A stretch of 55,494 nucleotides of DNA from Clostridium sp. (GCA_015058405.1 SVCL01000138.1:1-55494); one strand, 5' to 3'; shown: positions 16,440 through 25,235, counted from the stretch's first letter. Program-made: numbers and translations. Notes: generated by a model not told the origin, from the letters alone.

Positions 16440-17568
16440 TGGTTTTTTATCTCAAGAAGAAATTGATTCACTGTTAGGTGGCGGAGATAGTAAAGACCAA
16501 TCTGTAAGTAAAGGTGAAGAAACTAACGCGGAAATGTTAAGTGATATAGAGAAAGATTTATTGGGGGAGATAGGTAACATTTCAATGGGATCTGCCTCAA
16601 CAGCTCTTTATCAAATTATTAATCAAAAGGTTAATATTACAACACCAGTAGTTACACACACAACACTTAATGATATAAAAGAAGGTTTTGAAACACCAAC
16701 TATAATATTAGAAGTAGAGTATACAACTGGGATAGTAGGAAGAAATATATTAATAATAAAAACAGAAGATGCAGCTGTAATTGCTAACTTGATGATGGGT
16801 GGAGATGGTAAACCAGAAAATCACGAGTTAACAGAAATTGAGATTAGTGCAGTACAAGAAGCCATGAATCAAATGATAGGTTCTGCAGCTACTTCAATGG
16901 CAACTATGTTTTCAAGAAAAGTTGATATAGCACCTCCTAAATCTAGAATTTGGAGAGATAAGAATGAAGAACTTTCAGATCAAATTCCAGGTGATGAAGG
17001 AATAGTTAGAGTTAACTTTAGAATGACTATAGGAGATATAGTTGATAGTAACATAATGCAAATTTTCCCGGTAAAGACAGCTAAAAAAATTGTATCAATT
17101 ATGATGGGAAAAGATGAAGAAGCTGAGGCTAAAGCAGAACCAGCACCAACTCCAGCACCAACTAGAGTGGAAGAACCGGTACAAACAGTAGCTAGTAAAC
17201 CAATAGTGGAAGCACCAGTTAGACCGGAACCAGTAGCACCAGCTAAGCCGGTAGAAGTTCATACTGCTAATTTCCAACCATTAAATCAAACTTCTTCAGC
17301 TGTTGCTCATAAGAATATAGATTTAATTTTAGATGTACCTTTAGGTATATCAGTTGTACTTGGTAGAACAAAGAAAAGTATAAAAGATATATTAGATTTA
17401 GGAACAGGTTCGTTAATTGAATTAGATAAGTTAGCAGAAGAACCAGTTGAAATTCTTGTAAATGGAAAGAAGATTGCTTTTGGTGAAGTTGTAGTAGTTG
17501 ATGAAAACTTTGGAGTAAGAATAACAAGTATTGTAAGTAGTGCTGAAAGAATTAAATCATTAAAGTAA
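16426..17568 (+). CDS. fliY: Flagellar motor switch phosphatase FliY (FliN with CheC-like domain)
   Basis: FliY is the Gram-positive form of FliN: a C-ring subunit that also dephosphorylates CheY-P. The 380-residue product has an N-terminal 'FLSQEEIDSLLGGG' CheY-binding peptide, a CheC/CheX-like domain (about 35-225) with 'LLGEIGNISMGSASTAL' and 'AVQEAMNQMIGSAATSMA', a Pro/Ala/Val-rich linker (about 228-280), and a C-terminal FliN/SpoA domain ('LDVPLGISVVLGRTKKSIKDIL'). Two in-frame ATGs, 16426 and 16432, are both possible; AAGGA at 16416-16420 suits either. It is the last gene of the chemotaxis operon. Confidence 0.96.
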   Translation: MSMSNGFLSQEEIDSLLGGGDSKDQSVSKGEETNAEMLSDIEKDLLGEIGNISMGSASTALYQIINQKVNITTPVVTHTTLNDIKEGFETPTIILEVEYTTGIVGRNILIIKTEDAAVIANLMMGGDGKPENHELTEIEISAVQEAMNQMIGSAATSMATMFSRKVDIAPPKSRIWRDKNEELSDQIPGDEGIVRVNFRMTIGDIVDSNIMQIFPVKTAKKIVSIMMGKDEEAEAKAEPAPTPAPTRVEEPVQTVASKPIVEAPVRPEPVAPAKPVEVHTANFQPLNQTSSAVAHKNIDLILDVPLGISVVLGRTKKSIKDILDLGTGSLIELDKLAEEPVEILVNGKKIAFGEVVVVDENFGVRITSIVSSAERIKSLK

Positions 17569-17606
17569 ATCAAAAAGTTTAGAATTTTTATATTATATTT
17601 ATAGAT

Positions 17607-17643
17607 AAAAGGGATTATATGCAATTGCATATAATCCCTTTTT
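17607..17643. terminator. Palindromic intrinsic terminator closing the chemotaxis operon
   Basis: Bases 17607-17642 form a perfect 36-base palindrome (AAAAGGGATTATATGCAA and its exact complement) followed by another T. It may work on both strands, but no minus-strand gene is nearby. Confidence 0.88.
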
Positions 17644-17771
17644 AAGTTGGGTTTATTATACTAATTTGAAAAGATAAAAATATATGATTTACATAAGAAA
17701 AAAGAGGCGTTACAAAGTAATTAAAACGTAAAAAATACCAGTTTTTTATTGAACAAATTATAATAAATTGC

Positions 17772-17798
17772 TAAACTAAAATATTTATTATTCGATAA
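17772..17798 (+). promoter_or_regulatory. Sigma-28 (FliA/SigD) type promoter of the flgM operon
   Basis: TAAA (17772-17775), 15 bases, then TTCGATAA (17791-17798) match the sigma-28 consensus TAAA-N15-GCCGATAA at 10 of 12 positions. flgM starts 34 bases downstream. The same geometry is found before the flagellin genes. Confidence 0.75.
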
Positions 17799-17831
17799 TA
17801 AATTAGAGTGATAGATTATGGAGGAAAAGAA

Positions 17832-18110
17832 ATGAATGTTAAGGGGATTGGAAGTAGCAACATAATAAATCTATATAATAAAAATAGTAGTAAAATTGTT
17901 AACAAGGGGAAAATTGAAAAGAATACAGATAGAATTGAAATATCTTCTATAGGTAGAAGTTTACAAGATTATTTATTGGATGATATAAACGTAGATAATA
18001 GCAAAAAGGTAGAAGAAATCAAAAATAAAATTGCAAATGGTACTTATACAGTAGATTCAAAATTAGTAGCTCAAAGTATGATTGATATTATTAAGGAGAA
18101 GAAGATTTAA
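17832..18110 (+). CDS. flgM: Anti-sigma-28 factor FlgM
   Basis: FlgM binds and inhibits the flagellar sigma factor FliA until the hook-basal body is complete, when it is exported. The 92-residue product shows the C-terminal family region 'RIEISSIGRSLQDYLL' and 'KVEEIKNKIANGTYTVDSKLVAQSMID'. A GTG at 17808 is in frame, but GGAGG at 17820-17824 selects the ATG at 17832. A sigma-28 site precedes the gene, so FlgM should limit its own synthesis (inference). FliA is encoded at 52361. Confidence 0.93.
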   Translation: MNVKGIGSSNIINLYNKNSSKIVNKGKIEKNTDRIEISSIGRSLQDYLLDDINVDNSKKVEEIKNKIANGTYTVDSKLVAQSMIDIIKEKKI

Positions 18111-18520
18111 TGGATAAAAAGTTAATTGATGTAATAATTAATGAAACTAATGCATTAGAAAATCTATTGGCATTATTACAAGAGCAATATTTATATATAA
18201 TGAAAAAAGATGTTTTTTCCATAGAAGAAGTTGTAGAAAAAATTAAGTTGAGCAATAAAGAAATAGCACAAGAAGAAGTAAATAGAAGAAAATTAGTAGG
18301 CAATAAGCCTATGAGTGAAGTTATAAATGAAAGTAATAATAAAGAATTAGAAAGTGTATACAGAAATATTAGAAAAATGATTCATTCAGTAACACAACAA
18401 AAAGAGACTAATGAATTACTTATAAAGCAACAAATTGGCTTTAATACACAAATGTTAAATTTAATTAATCCGAGAAGAGATGTAAAGACATATACATCTA
18501 TGGGAAATTTATCTAGATAG
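18110..18520 (+). CDS. flgN: FlgN-like hook-filament junction chaperone
   Basis: FlgN is the cytosolic export chaperone of the junction proteins FlgK and FlgL, which are encoded next. The 136-residue product is predicted all-helical with an N-terminal 'LIDVIINETNALENLLALL' heptad pattern and a C-terminal 'LLIKQQIGFNTQMLNLI' stretch typical of the family. The ATG overlaps the flgM stop by one base (TAATG), so translation is likely coupled. Confidence 0.9.
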   Translation: MDKKLIDVIINETNALENLLALLQEQYLYIMKKDVFSIEEVVEKIKLSNKEIAQEEVNRRKLVGNKPMSEVINESNNKELESVYRNIRKMIHSVTQQKETNELLIKQQIGFNTQMLNLINPRRDVKTYTSMGNLSR

Positions 18521-18531
18521 GAGGAAGGAAA

Positions 18532-20346
18532 ATGTCAGGATTATTTTCTACATTTAATACAGGAAAAAGTGGATTAAATGTAAGTCAAAGTCAGATAGGA
18601 GTAACATCACATAATATATCTAACTCCAATACAGTAGGATATTCAAGACAAAGAGCAAAGGTAGTAACTACACCACCTTTATCAACAGGAAATCCTAAAA
18701 TGGGACAACAAGGAACTGGTGCTCAGATTGAAGCAGTTGAAAGAATTAGAAATACTTTTTTAGATTATCAAGTAAGAAGTGCTAACGCTTCTCTTGGAAG
18801 TGCAGATGTAAGGCAGCAAATGCTATCTCAGGTAGAAGATATATTTGGTGAACCTTCAGATACAGGAATATCATCTAAAATGGGCCATTTTTTTGATGCT
18901 TGGTCAGAGCTTGCAAAACAGCCTAATAGTTCAAATGCGAGAACTATAGTTGCACAACAAACATTAGCATTAACTGGAGCTATAAACAGTGCTTATACTA
19001 AACTTGAAGACTTAGAAAGAAATTCTCAAAATTTATTAAGACAAAATGTAAAAGATGTGAATTCTTTATTAGATAAAATACAAAGGTTAAATAAGCAAAT
19101 AATACAGGTAAAAGCGTCAGGACAATCACCAAATGATTTATTAGATTCAAGAGATACGTTATTAGATGAATTAAGTTATAAATTTGGAATAAATGTTGAA
19201 AATAAAGGGCTTGATGCCATTGAAGTGAAAGCTACTGATAAAGGATCAATGGGAAATGCTACGTTAGTTACGTCTATGGGAGACATTGGGGCGAGATTTT
19301 CTTATATATCTTCAATAGAAGAAGATGAGTCAAATTCAGATATTCATATAATAACATATTATAAATTGGGTGATACTACTTCTGAGGATAACAAAACAAC
19401 AATAAGGGTTGAAGGGTTAACTGAACAACAACTTAAAGACTTAAAAGCATCGAGAGTTTTATGGGCAAGTGAAACTGGTAATACTACACGTTCAGATGGA
19501 TATCCAATTAGAGATGGTGAAATAATAAATGCAAAAGAACTTATGACTTTTGTACCTAAACAAGGTGAAGTATCTGGTAATATTGTAGTGCAAGAAGAAA
19601 TTAATGAATTTAAAAATCAATTAAATAGCCTTGCAAAGGCTCTTGCGTATTCTATTAATGCTATTCAAAGCGGTATGACAAGTGTTGCACAAAGTGGAGA
19701 GAGCGTAAGTTATGATGCTCTACCATTTTTCGTGAATTCAGATATAGCTAAATATGATAGTAATGGAAATGTGATTAATATTGATGAAGTATTAAATTCA
19801 GAATCAGAAATAACAGCTAAAAATATTACTATAAGTAAAGAAGTTCTAAGTGATGTAATGAAAATAAAAACAAAAACTCATGATAATAATTTCTTACACA
19901 CAAGTGAAAATAATGTTGATGCAGAAGGTGATGGAGCTAGAGCTGCTGCTATAGCATCATTAAGAAATTCAATGCTTAGAATACAAGATTTTGGAACTAC
20001 AATAGCATCAAGAGAAGATATGTTCAGAAATTCAAAAGGAGGAGCAACTCTAGAGAATTTTGGTATGAATATTTCGAATGATACAAGTGGTATGACTTTT
20101 GATTCATTCTATCAAGACTTAATTGATAAATTAGGAGTAAAAGCTTCAGAATGTGGAACTACAGTATCTAACCAAGAGACTATAGTTAATACACTAGAAT
20201 CAAGTAGAGATTCAGTTTCAGGGGTATCTCTTGATGAAGAAATGGCTAACTTAATACAATATCAACATTCTTATAATGCAAGTGCAAAGGTTATTTCTAC
20301 AGTAGGAGAATTATTAGATGTTGTAATTAATGGACTGATGAAATAG
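18532..20346 (+). CDS. flgK: Flagellar hook-filament junction protein FlgK (HAP1)
   Basis: FlgK forms the first junction ring between hook and filament. The 604-residue product begins with the rod/hook-type D0 motif 'LSVSQSQIGVTSHNISNSNT' variant (seen as 'LNVSQSQIGVTSHNISNSN') and ends with 'LDEEMANLIQYQHSYNASAK' and 'VISTVGELLDVVINGL', both diagnostic. Length is within the family range. GGAGGAAGG lies before the ATG. FlgN upstream is its chaperone and FlgL downstream its partner. Confidence 0.96.
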   Translation: MSGLFSTFNTGKSGLNVSQSQIGVTSHNISNSNTVGYSRQRAKVVTTPPLSTGNPKMGQQGTGAQIEAVERIRNTFLDYQVRSANASLGSADVRQQMLSQVEDIFGEPSDTGISSKMGHFFDAWSELAKQPNSSNARTIVAQQTLALTGAINSAYTKLEDLERNSQNLLRQNVKDVNSLLDKIQRLNKQIIQVKASGQSPNDLLDSRDTLLDELSYKFGINVENKGLDAIEVKATDKGSMGNATLVTSMGDIGARFSYISSIEEDESNSDIHIITYYKLGDTTSEDNKTTIRVEGLTEQQLKDLKASRVLWASETGNTTRSDGYPIRDGEIINAKELMTFVPKQGEVSGNIVVQEEINEFKNQLNSLAKALAYSINAIQSGMTSVAQSGESVSYDALPFFVNSDIAKYDSNGNVINIDEVLNSESEITAKNITISKEVLSDVMKIKTKTHDNNFLHTSENNVDAEGDGARAAAIASLRNSMLRIQDFGTTIASREDMFRNSKGGATLENFGMNISNDTSGMTFDSFYQDLIDKLGVKASECGTTVSNQETIVNTLESSRDSVSGVSLDEEMANLIQYQHSYNASAKVISTVGELLDVVINGLMK

Positions 20347-20365
20347 ATTTAAGGAAGTGAAATTT

Positions 20366-21355
20366 ATGAGAATAACAAATAGAATGCTAGCAAACAATTA
20401 TTTGAAAGATGTAAATGGAAATCTTAAAAATCTTAATAAGATAAATACACAATTATCAACAGGTAAAGAAATATCTAGACCATCTGATAATCCTTTCAAG
20501 ACAGTAAGAAGTATGCAGTTAACTACAAATATAAATACTAATGCTCAGTATAAAACTAATATCGATGATACAAATAGTTGGTTAGATGCAACAGATACAG
20601 CATTATCGCAAGTTAATGCTTCTTTACAAAGAGTTAGGGAACTTATGGTTTCTGCTGGAAATGCTGCTTATGGAAGTAATGAATGTAAGACAATTAATGA
20701 GGAAATAAAAGAAAGAGTGGCAGAATTAAGTCAAATATTAAATAGTAGTTTTGATGGACGTTATTTATTTGGTGGAAGTAAAACAACATCAAAGCCGCTA
20801 ACAGCTACTGACGCATATGATGGAAATGTTGAATTGAACTTTGTGGATAAAAACGGAGAAAAAATAAATGTAAATTCAACTGAGCTTTATGATTATAATC
20901 AAACAGGAGCACTTTCTCAAAAGATGTCAGTTGAAATATCTCAAGGCGTGTATATGGAATACAATGTTACAGCAATGGAAATACTTAAGTTTAATAACTC
21001 TAAGGGAGAAAAAGTTGATTTGATGAATTTATTTGATGAGCTTCAAACAAATCTTCTTTCAGGAAAGTCAGAAAATTTAAGTAAGGTTATTGGAGAAAAT
21101 CTAGCTGGTATAGATTCAGCAATAGAAAATGTTTTAAAATTAAGATCAGAAGTGGGTGCTAAACAAAATAGAATGGAGTCGGCTTTATCTAAAAATGAAG
21201 ACGAATCATATAATATGACCCAAGTATTATCAAATACTGAAGATATAGACTTTACTAAAAAGACTATTGAATATAGTATGGCACAAACTACGTATACAGC
21301 AGCTTTACAAGTTAGTGCTCAAGTCCTACCAAAAACTTTATTAGATTATCTATAA
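20366..21355 (+). CDS. flgL: Flagellar hook-filament junction protein FlgL (HAP3)
   Basis: FlgL is the flagellin-like adaptor between FlgK and the filament. The 329-residue product has the flagellin-type D0/D1 N-terminus ('RITNRMLANNYLKDVN', 'LSTGKEISRPSDNPF') and a C-terminus ending 'YTAALQVSAQVLPKTLLDYL'. The ATG at 20366 follows AAGGAAG by eight bases; an in-frame GTG at 20357 overlaps the Shine-Dalgarno sequence and is rejected. Confidence 0.95.
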   Translation: MRITNRMLANNYLKDVNGNLKNLNKINTQLSTGKEISRPSDNPFKTVRSMQLTTNINTNAQYKTNIDDTNSWLDATDTALSQVNASLQRVRELMVSAGNAAYGSNECKTINEEIKERVAELSQILNSSFDGRYLFGGSKTTSKPLTATDAYDGNVELNFVDKNGEKINVNSTELYDYNQTGALSQKMSVEISQGVYMEYNVTAMEILKFNNSKGEKVDLMNLFDELQTNLLSGKSENLSKVIGENLAGIDSAIENVLKLRSEVGAKQNRMESALSKNEDESYNMTQVLSNTEDIDFTKKTIEYSMAQTTYTAALQVSAQVLPKTLLDYL

Positions 21356-21367
21356 GAGGTGTTTAAT

Positions 21368-21733
21368 ATGAATATTACTTTTGAAAAAGGTCTTTTAGGA
21401 TTAGAAGAATATAAAGAATTTACTTTAATGGATATAGAAGATGTTAAACCATATAAGGTGTTACAATCTGTTAAGGATGAAAATGTTGGGTTAATCTTAA
21501 TATCTCCTTTTGAAATTAGTAAGGAGTATGAAGTTGAGTTAGATAATAATACTATAAATGAAATTAAAATAAAATCTGAAAAAGATATAATGTTATATAC
21601 TACCGTAAATATAAATAGTGCTACAACAAATTTTAGAGCACCAATAATAATAAATATCAAAGAACAACTTGGAAAGCAAATAATTTTACAGAATGAAGAT
21701 TATCAAATTAAGCATCCTATAAGTAAGGGGTGA
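21368..21733 (+). CDS. fliW: Flagellar assembly factor FliW
   Basis: FliW binds cytoplasmic flagellin and also CsrA. When flagellin is exported, free FliW sequesters CsrA and flagellin translation rises (known from Bacillus subtilis). The 121-residue product has family features '[16 protein letters not shown]', 'GLILISPF' and '[21 protein letters not shown]'. AGAGGTG precedes the ATG at 21368. Gene order flgL-fliW-csrA is the same as in Bacillus. The stop TGA is eight bases before the CsrA start, so the two are probably coupled. Confidence 0.95.
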   Translation: MNITFEKGLLGLEEYKEFTLMDIEDVKPYKVLQSVKDENVGLILISPFEISKEYEVELDNNTINEIKIKSEKDIMLYTTVNINSATTNFRAPIIINIKEQLGKQIILQNEDYQIKHPISKG

Positions 21734-21738
21734 TTAAG

Positions 21739-21954
21739 ATGTTAGTGATTACAAGAAAAGAAGGACAATCAATTTTACTTGGAGATAATATTGAAATTAC
21801 TGTGACAAAGGTTGCTGATGGAAGTGTGAAGTTAGCAATAGATGCACCAAAGGAAACTATAATTTTAAGAAAAGAATTGTATAATGAAATAGAAAAAGAA
21901 AATATTGAATCAATGAAGCTAGATTTAAATTTATTAAAAAAATTGGGGAAATAG
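21739..21954 (+). CDS. csrA: Carbon storage regulator / flagellin translational repressor CsrA
   Basis: CsrA is a small dimeric RNA-binding protein that blocks ribosome access at GGA motifs. The 71-residue product starts '[20 protein letters not shown]' and has the '[17 protein letters not shown]' segment that carries the RNA-binding Arg. The ATG at 21739 follows AAGGGG by eight bases; the in-frame GTG at 21730 overlaps that site. Its likely target is the flagellin leader at 25196-25228. Confidence 0.96.
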   Translation: MLVITRKEGQSILLGDNIEITVTKVADGSVKLAIDAPKETIILRKELYNEIEKENIESMKLDLNLLKKLGK

Positions 21955-21965
21955 GGGGAGTTTAA

Positions 21966-22322
21966 ATGAGCATTGACGCAATAAGGGAAGATTTCATAAA
22001 TAACTTAGGTACTAATGATAATAGCCAGAGGGTATATGATACACAGAGGATAGCAAATGTTGAAAAAAGCAGTTTAGGTGAAAGTAAAGATGAATACTCA
22101 AAGAGAGATTTAGATAAGGCAATTGTTAAGCTTAATAAGTTTTTAGAAGAAGATAAGACCCATGTTGAAATATCAATGCATGATAAATTTAATACAGTTA
22201 TGATAAAAATTATTGATGACAAGAGTGGAGATGTAATTATGGAAGTACCACCTAAGAAAATTCTAGATATGGTTGCAAAGATGTGCGAGCTAATGGGCGT
22301 ACTTTTTGATAAGAATGCTTAG
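21966..22322 (+). CDS. flaG: FlaG family protein
   Basis: FlaG family proteins sit in late flagellar operons and affect filament length in other genera; the mechanism is unclear. The 118-residue product has a divergent N-terminal half and the conserved C-terminal FlaG region 'VEISMHDKFNTVMIKIID' followed by 'GDVIMEVPPKKILDMVAKM'. GGGGGAG precedes the ATG. It lies between csrA and a small unknown gene in the FlgM operon. Confidence 0.92.
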   Translation: MSIDAIREDFINNLGTNDNSQRVYDTQRIANVEKSSLGESKDEYSKRDLDKAIVKLNKFLEEDKTHVEISMHDKFNTVMIKIIDDKSGDVIMEVPPKKILDMVAKMCELMGVLFDKNA

Positions 22323-22331
22323 GTGGCCATT

Positions 22332-22619
22332 ATGTCGTATCAGTTAAATTTAGTTAATATCGATATTATGGATAAAATGGTTAAGGCTATAGAGAAAGAT
22401 AAGGTACATGATTTAGAAGGTTCAATAATTGATACTAATATAGAAAAAGATGAAAAAAGAAAACATGAGAAGGTAAAAAAGGAAACAAGTAAACAGAAAA
22501 AATATCTCACCATAAATGGAATAAAATATCTAGATAAGTCTATTGAAGTTAAGGCTGAAAATAGTGAGGAAAATATATTGAAAGATTCTAAAGGTATATT
22601 TATTGATAAGGTGAAATAG
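22332..22619 (+). CDS. Unknown 95-residue lysine-rich protein between flaG and fliS
   Basis: I do not recognise this protein. It is small, very rich in Lys and Glu (middle section 'KDEKRKHEKVKKETSKQKK'), with a hydrophobic start 'SYQLNLVNIDIMDKMV' and a 'YLTINGIKYLD' segment that could form a beta hairpin. There is no signal peptide or membrane segment. The GTG at 22323 is in frame, but AGGTGG at 22321-22326 favours the ATG at 22332. Start and stop lie tightly between flaG (9 bases) and fliS (9 bases), and codon use matches its neighbours, so it is a real gene of the late operon. Confidence 0.8.
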   Translation: MSYQLNLVNIDIMDKMVKAIEKDKVHDLEGSIIDTNIEKDEKRKHEKVKKETSKQKKYLTINGIKYLDKSIEVKAENSEENILKDSKGIFIDKVK

Positions 22620-22628
22620 GAGGTATAT

Positions 22629-23009
22629 ATGTATTCTAACGGGTATAATATTTATAAAAATAATAGTGTAAATTATGCGTCAAAAGATCAATTACTTTTG
22701 ATGTTAGTAGATGGGGCAGTAAAATTTTCTAAGAGAGCGGAAATCGCTATAATAGAAAAAGATATTAATGGTGCTCATGAAAATTTAATTAAAACTCAAA
22801 ATATATTTGGTGAATTAATGGTTAGTTTAGATAGAAGTGCAGGAGATTGGGCTGTGCAAATATTTAAAGTATATGAATTTATAACTGAAAAATTAATGCA
22901 AGTAAATATGAAGAAGGATTTAGAGGGATTACAAGAATTAATACCTCTAATCGAAGAGATAAGAGATATATGGCATGAAGCATACCATAAGGCTAAAGCT
23001 TGCAGTTAA
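22629..23009 (+). CDS. fliS: Flagellin export chaperone FliS
   Basis: FliS binds the C-terminus of newly made flagellin and prevents polymerisation in the cytosol. The 126-residue product carries the family signatures 'KDQLLLMLVDGAVKFSKRAE', 'GELMVSLDRSAGDWAVQ' variant and a C-terminal 'IRDIWHEAYHKAK'. GGAGG is correctly spaced before the ATG. It directly precedes fliD, as in many Firmicutes. Confidence 0.96.
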   Translation: MYSNGYNIYKNNSVNYASKDQLLLMLVDGAVKFSKRAEIAIIEKDINGAHENLIKTQNIFGELMVSLDRSAGDWAVQIFKVYEFITEKLMQVNMKKDLEGLQELIPLIEEIRDIWHEAYHKAKACS

Positions 23010-23032
23010 AATATAAAAGGAGATGATTTTAT

Positions 23033-24586
23033 ATGACAACTAGAATTACAGGACTAGCTACAGGCATGGATATTGATGCTTTAGTAAGTTCGGAAATGGC
23101 GCCTTATAAGCAAAAGATTACAACTAAACAACAAAGTAAGACAATACTTGAATATAAACAAAAGATGTATAGAGAATGTATAACAGATGGAGCTAAGTTA
23201 TATGATAGTTATTTTGATATATTAAAATCTAATAATTTAATATCAGATAAGTCATATAGTGCTATCAAATTTAAATCAAGTAATGAATCAACAGTTACTG
23301 CAAAAGCTTTAAGTGGTAAAGCTATTAAAGATAATTATAGTGTTTCAGTTGAAGCATTAGCTACTGCTCCAAAGATGACTTTAAAAGTAAGTGACTTAGA
23401 TAAATTAACAGACAAATCACTTACTATAAATTATAATGGACAAAGCAAAACAATTGATTTATCTGCAGTAATTGATAGTGATGCGAAAGACAAAAATTCT
23501 CTTTTAAATAATGCGTTAAAGGAAACTTTGGATTCATTAGGCCTAAAAGGTACTTATTCTGAGTTCGCTGGTGGTATTGTTATTGAATCAAAAACTTTAG
23601 GAAGAAACTTAGGTGACGGTAGCGAAAATTCCTTTGCTCTTACTTCAGGTGGAAATGAGTTACTTAAATCTACAACAGGTACTAATTTAAAGGCAACAAT
23701 AACAAGTTCAAATGGAACTATAAAATATGGAGATCCAGAAACAGCAGGTGTTAAGGTGTCTTCGTTAAATAATGTTGTTGTAGATAATATACAATTCTTT
23801 ATGAATGAAACAACTGTAACAGAAGATGCTAATGGAAAAAAAGTAGATAATTCAGTTAAACTTTCTGGTAGTAATGATGCATCAGAAACAGCAGATAAGA
23901 TTATAAAATTTATTGATGAATATAATAATTTGATCTTAAAGATGACAAAGTTCACAAATGATAAACATGACAGAAGTTATAATCCTTTAACAGATGATCA
24001 AAAGAAGGATATGTCAGAAAATGAAGTTAAGTTATGGAATGAAAAAGTACAAACAGGTTTATTGCATAGAGATACTATGTTAACTAGTATATTAACTCAA
24101 ATGAAGAGTGCGCTTAATACACAAGTTTCTGGATGTTCATTAAGTCTTGAAAATATAGGTATTTCACCAGTTAAGGATTATGGCTCTAAGAATGGGACAT
24201 ACACTGTAGATAAGGAAACATTAGTAGCAGCGTTAGAAGAAAATCCTGAAGAAGTAATGAAGTTATTTAATAATGTATCTGATTCTACAAATGATGTTAA
24301 GAAAAATAATGAGAGTGGAATAATGCAAAGGCTTAAATCTGTTCTAAATGATAACTTCAAATCAAGTACTAAATCTGCTTTGATACAAAAAGTAGGTATA
24401 GAAGGTAGTGATTCTAATGCTGATATTACAAAGGAATTAAGTAAATACACTACAAGTATAACAAAAATGCAAAAAGAATTAGCTACAAAAGAGCAAAAGC
24501 TATATTCAAAATACTCAAAGTTGGAAACTGCGATGAATAAATACAATACTCAATTATCGCAATTACAATCGGCGTTTAGTTCATAA
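23033..24586 (+). CDS. fliD: Flagellar filament cap protein FliD (HAP2)
   Basis: FliD forms the cap under which flagellin folds at the filament tip. The 517-residue product has the N-terminal 'RITGLATGMDIDALVS' signature, 'VKDNYSVSVEALATAPKM' type region (seen as 'IKDNYSVSVEALA'), the FliD C-terminal domain from about residue 235, and a final coiled coil 'KLETAMNKYNTQLSQLQSAF'. GGAG is well placed before the ATG. Confidence 0.96.
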   Translation: MTTRITGLATGMDIDALVSSEMAPYKQKITTKQQSKTILEYKQKMYRECITDGAKLYDSYFDILKSNNLISDKSYSAIKFKSSNESTVTAKALSGKAIKDNYSVSVEALATAPKMTLKVSDLDKLTDKSLTINYNGQSKTIDLSAVIDSDAKDKNSLLNNALKETLDSLGLKGTYSEFAGGIVIESKTLGRNLGDGSENSFALTSGGNELLKSTTGTNLKATITSSNGTIKYGDPETAGVKVSSLNNVVVDNIQFFMNETTVTEDANGKKVDNSVKLSGSNDASETADKIIKFIDEYNNLILKMTKFTNDKHDRSYNPLTDDQKKDMSENEVKLWNEKVQTGLLHRDTMLTSILTQMKSALNTQVSGCSLSLENIGISPVKDYGSKNGTYTVDKETLVAALEENPEEVMKLFNNVSDSTNDVKKNNESGIMQRLKSVLNDNFKSSTKSALIQKVGIEGSDSNADITKELSKYTTSITKMQKELATKEQKLYSKYSKLETAMNKYNTQLSQLQSAFSS

Positions 24587-24588
24587 TT

Positions 24589-24912
24589 ATGAGAGAATTA
24601 TTTGAAAAATATGCACTTTTAACAAGAAATATAATGTCAGGAATACAATTAAATATTTCGGTAGATGAGTTTTTTGCTAAACGTGAAGAAGTAATAAAAG
24701 CTATAGATGAATCAGATTTGCCTAAAGTAGAAAAAAAGAATCTGTATTATGATATGAAGTTAGATGAATTAGATAATAAGTTAAAAAAGTTAATACAGTC
24801 AGAAATGATTGAAACAAAGAACAATATAAATAAGTTGAAGATGGGTAAGCAAATGCATAGAGTTTATTCTGGAAGTGTTATTCCAGGAAATTATTTTGGT
24901 GGACGAGCATAA
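24589..24912 (+). CDS. Small helical protein after fliD, possible FliT-like chaperone
   Basis: The product is 107 residues and predicted mostly helical ('LFEKYALLTRNIMSGIQ', 'KKNLYYDMKLDELDNKLKKL'). It begins two bases after the fliD stop without its own clear Shine-Dalgarno sequence, so translation is probably coupled to fliD. Position and length fit FliT, the FliD export chaperone, but I see no decisive motif, so this is inference. A strong terminator follows and closes the flgM operon. Confidence 0.7.
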   Translation: MRELFEKYALLTRNIMSGIQLNISVDEFFAKREEVIKAIDESDLPKVEKKNLYYDMKLDELDNKLKKLIQSEMIETKNNINKLKMGKQMHRVYSGSVIPGNYFGGRA

Positions 24913-24920
24913 AAATAAGA

Positions 24921-24967
24921 AATTCGTATCTTAATGATAAAAATCATTAAGATACGAATTTTTTTTA
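24921..24967 (+). terminator. Intrinsic terminator closing the flgM-fliD operon
   Basis: An 18-bp perfect stem (24921-24938 with 24943-24960) with a 4-base loop is followed by eight T. Confidence 0.95.
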
Positions 24968-25104
24968 TTTTTTAATTTGCTTCAATTGATATATCATAAA
25001 AAATTAAAAAAAATTATTGTTTTTTTATAAGAAGTTGCGTGAAATGAGTAAAACAGGGCTTTGGAATAAAAAAAAAATAAAAATAAAAAAATACAGAAAA
25101 AGTA

Positions 25105-25131
25105 TAAAGTTCTATAAATAGAAAACGAATA
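25105..25131 (+). promoter_or_regulatory. Sigma-28-like promoter of the main flagellin gene
   Basis: TAAA (25105-25108), 15 bases, AACGAATA (25124-25131). The CGA of the -10 element falls at exactly the same distance from TAAA as in the flgM and second flagellin sites, but the following bases (ATA instead of TAA) deviate. No better candidate is seen. Confidence 0.55.
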
Positions 25132-25195
25132 TATAAATATGAAGGTTAACCAATAAAACTCTTAAGAGGGAAATATAAAAATAATAAGTAAAAAT

Positions 25196-25228
25196 TGACA
25201 TGGATGTCAGGTTTTAAATCAGGGAGGA
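25196..25228 (+). promoter_or_regulatory. Predicted dual CsrA binding region in the flagellin leader
   Basis: TGACA-TGGA-TGTCA (25196-25209) forms a small hairpin with GGA exposed, matching the core of the CsrA consensus RUACARGGAUGU (ACATGGATGT). Twelve bases on, AGGGAGGA (25221-25228) is the Shine-Dalgarno sequence and offers a second GGA. Two sites, one in a hairpin and one over the ribosome site, is the layout known for the Bacillus hag leader. fliW and csrA lie 3.5 kb upstream. Confidence 0.7.
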
Positions 25229-25235
25229 ATATACA

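Larger units (their letters stand above)
24913..25235. other. 323-base intergenic region with flagellin promoter and leader
   Basis: The region holds the terminator above, an A-rich stretch (about 25010-25095), a sigma-28-like site (25105-25131), and a roughly 98-base flagellin leader with a CsrA-type hairpin. No open reading frame with a ribosome binding site is apparent. Confidence 0.7.
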
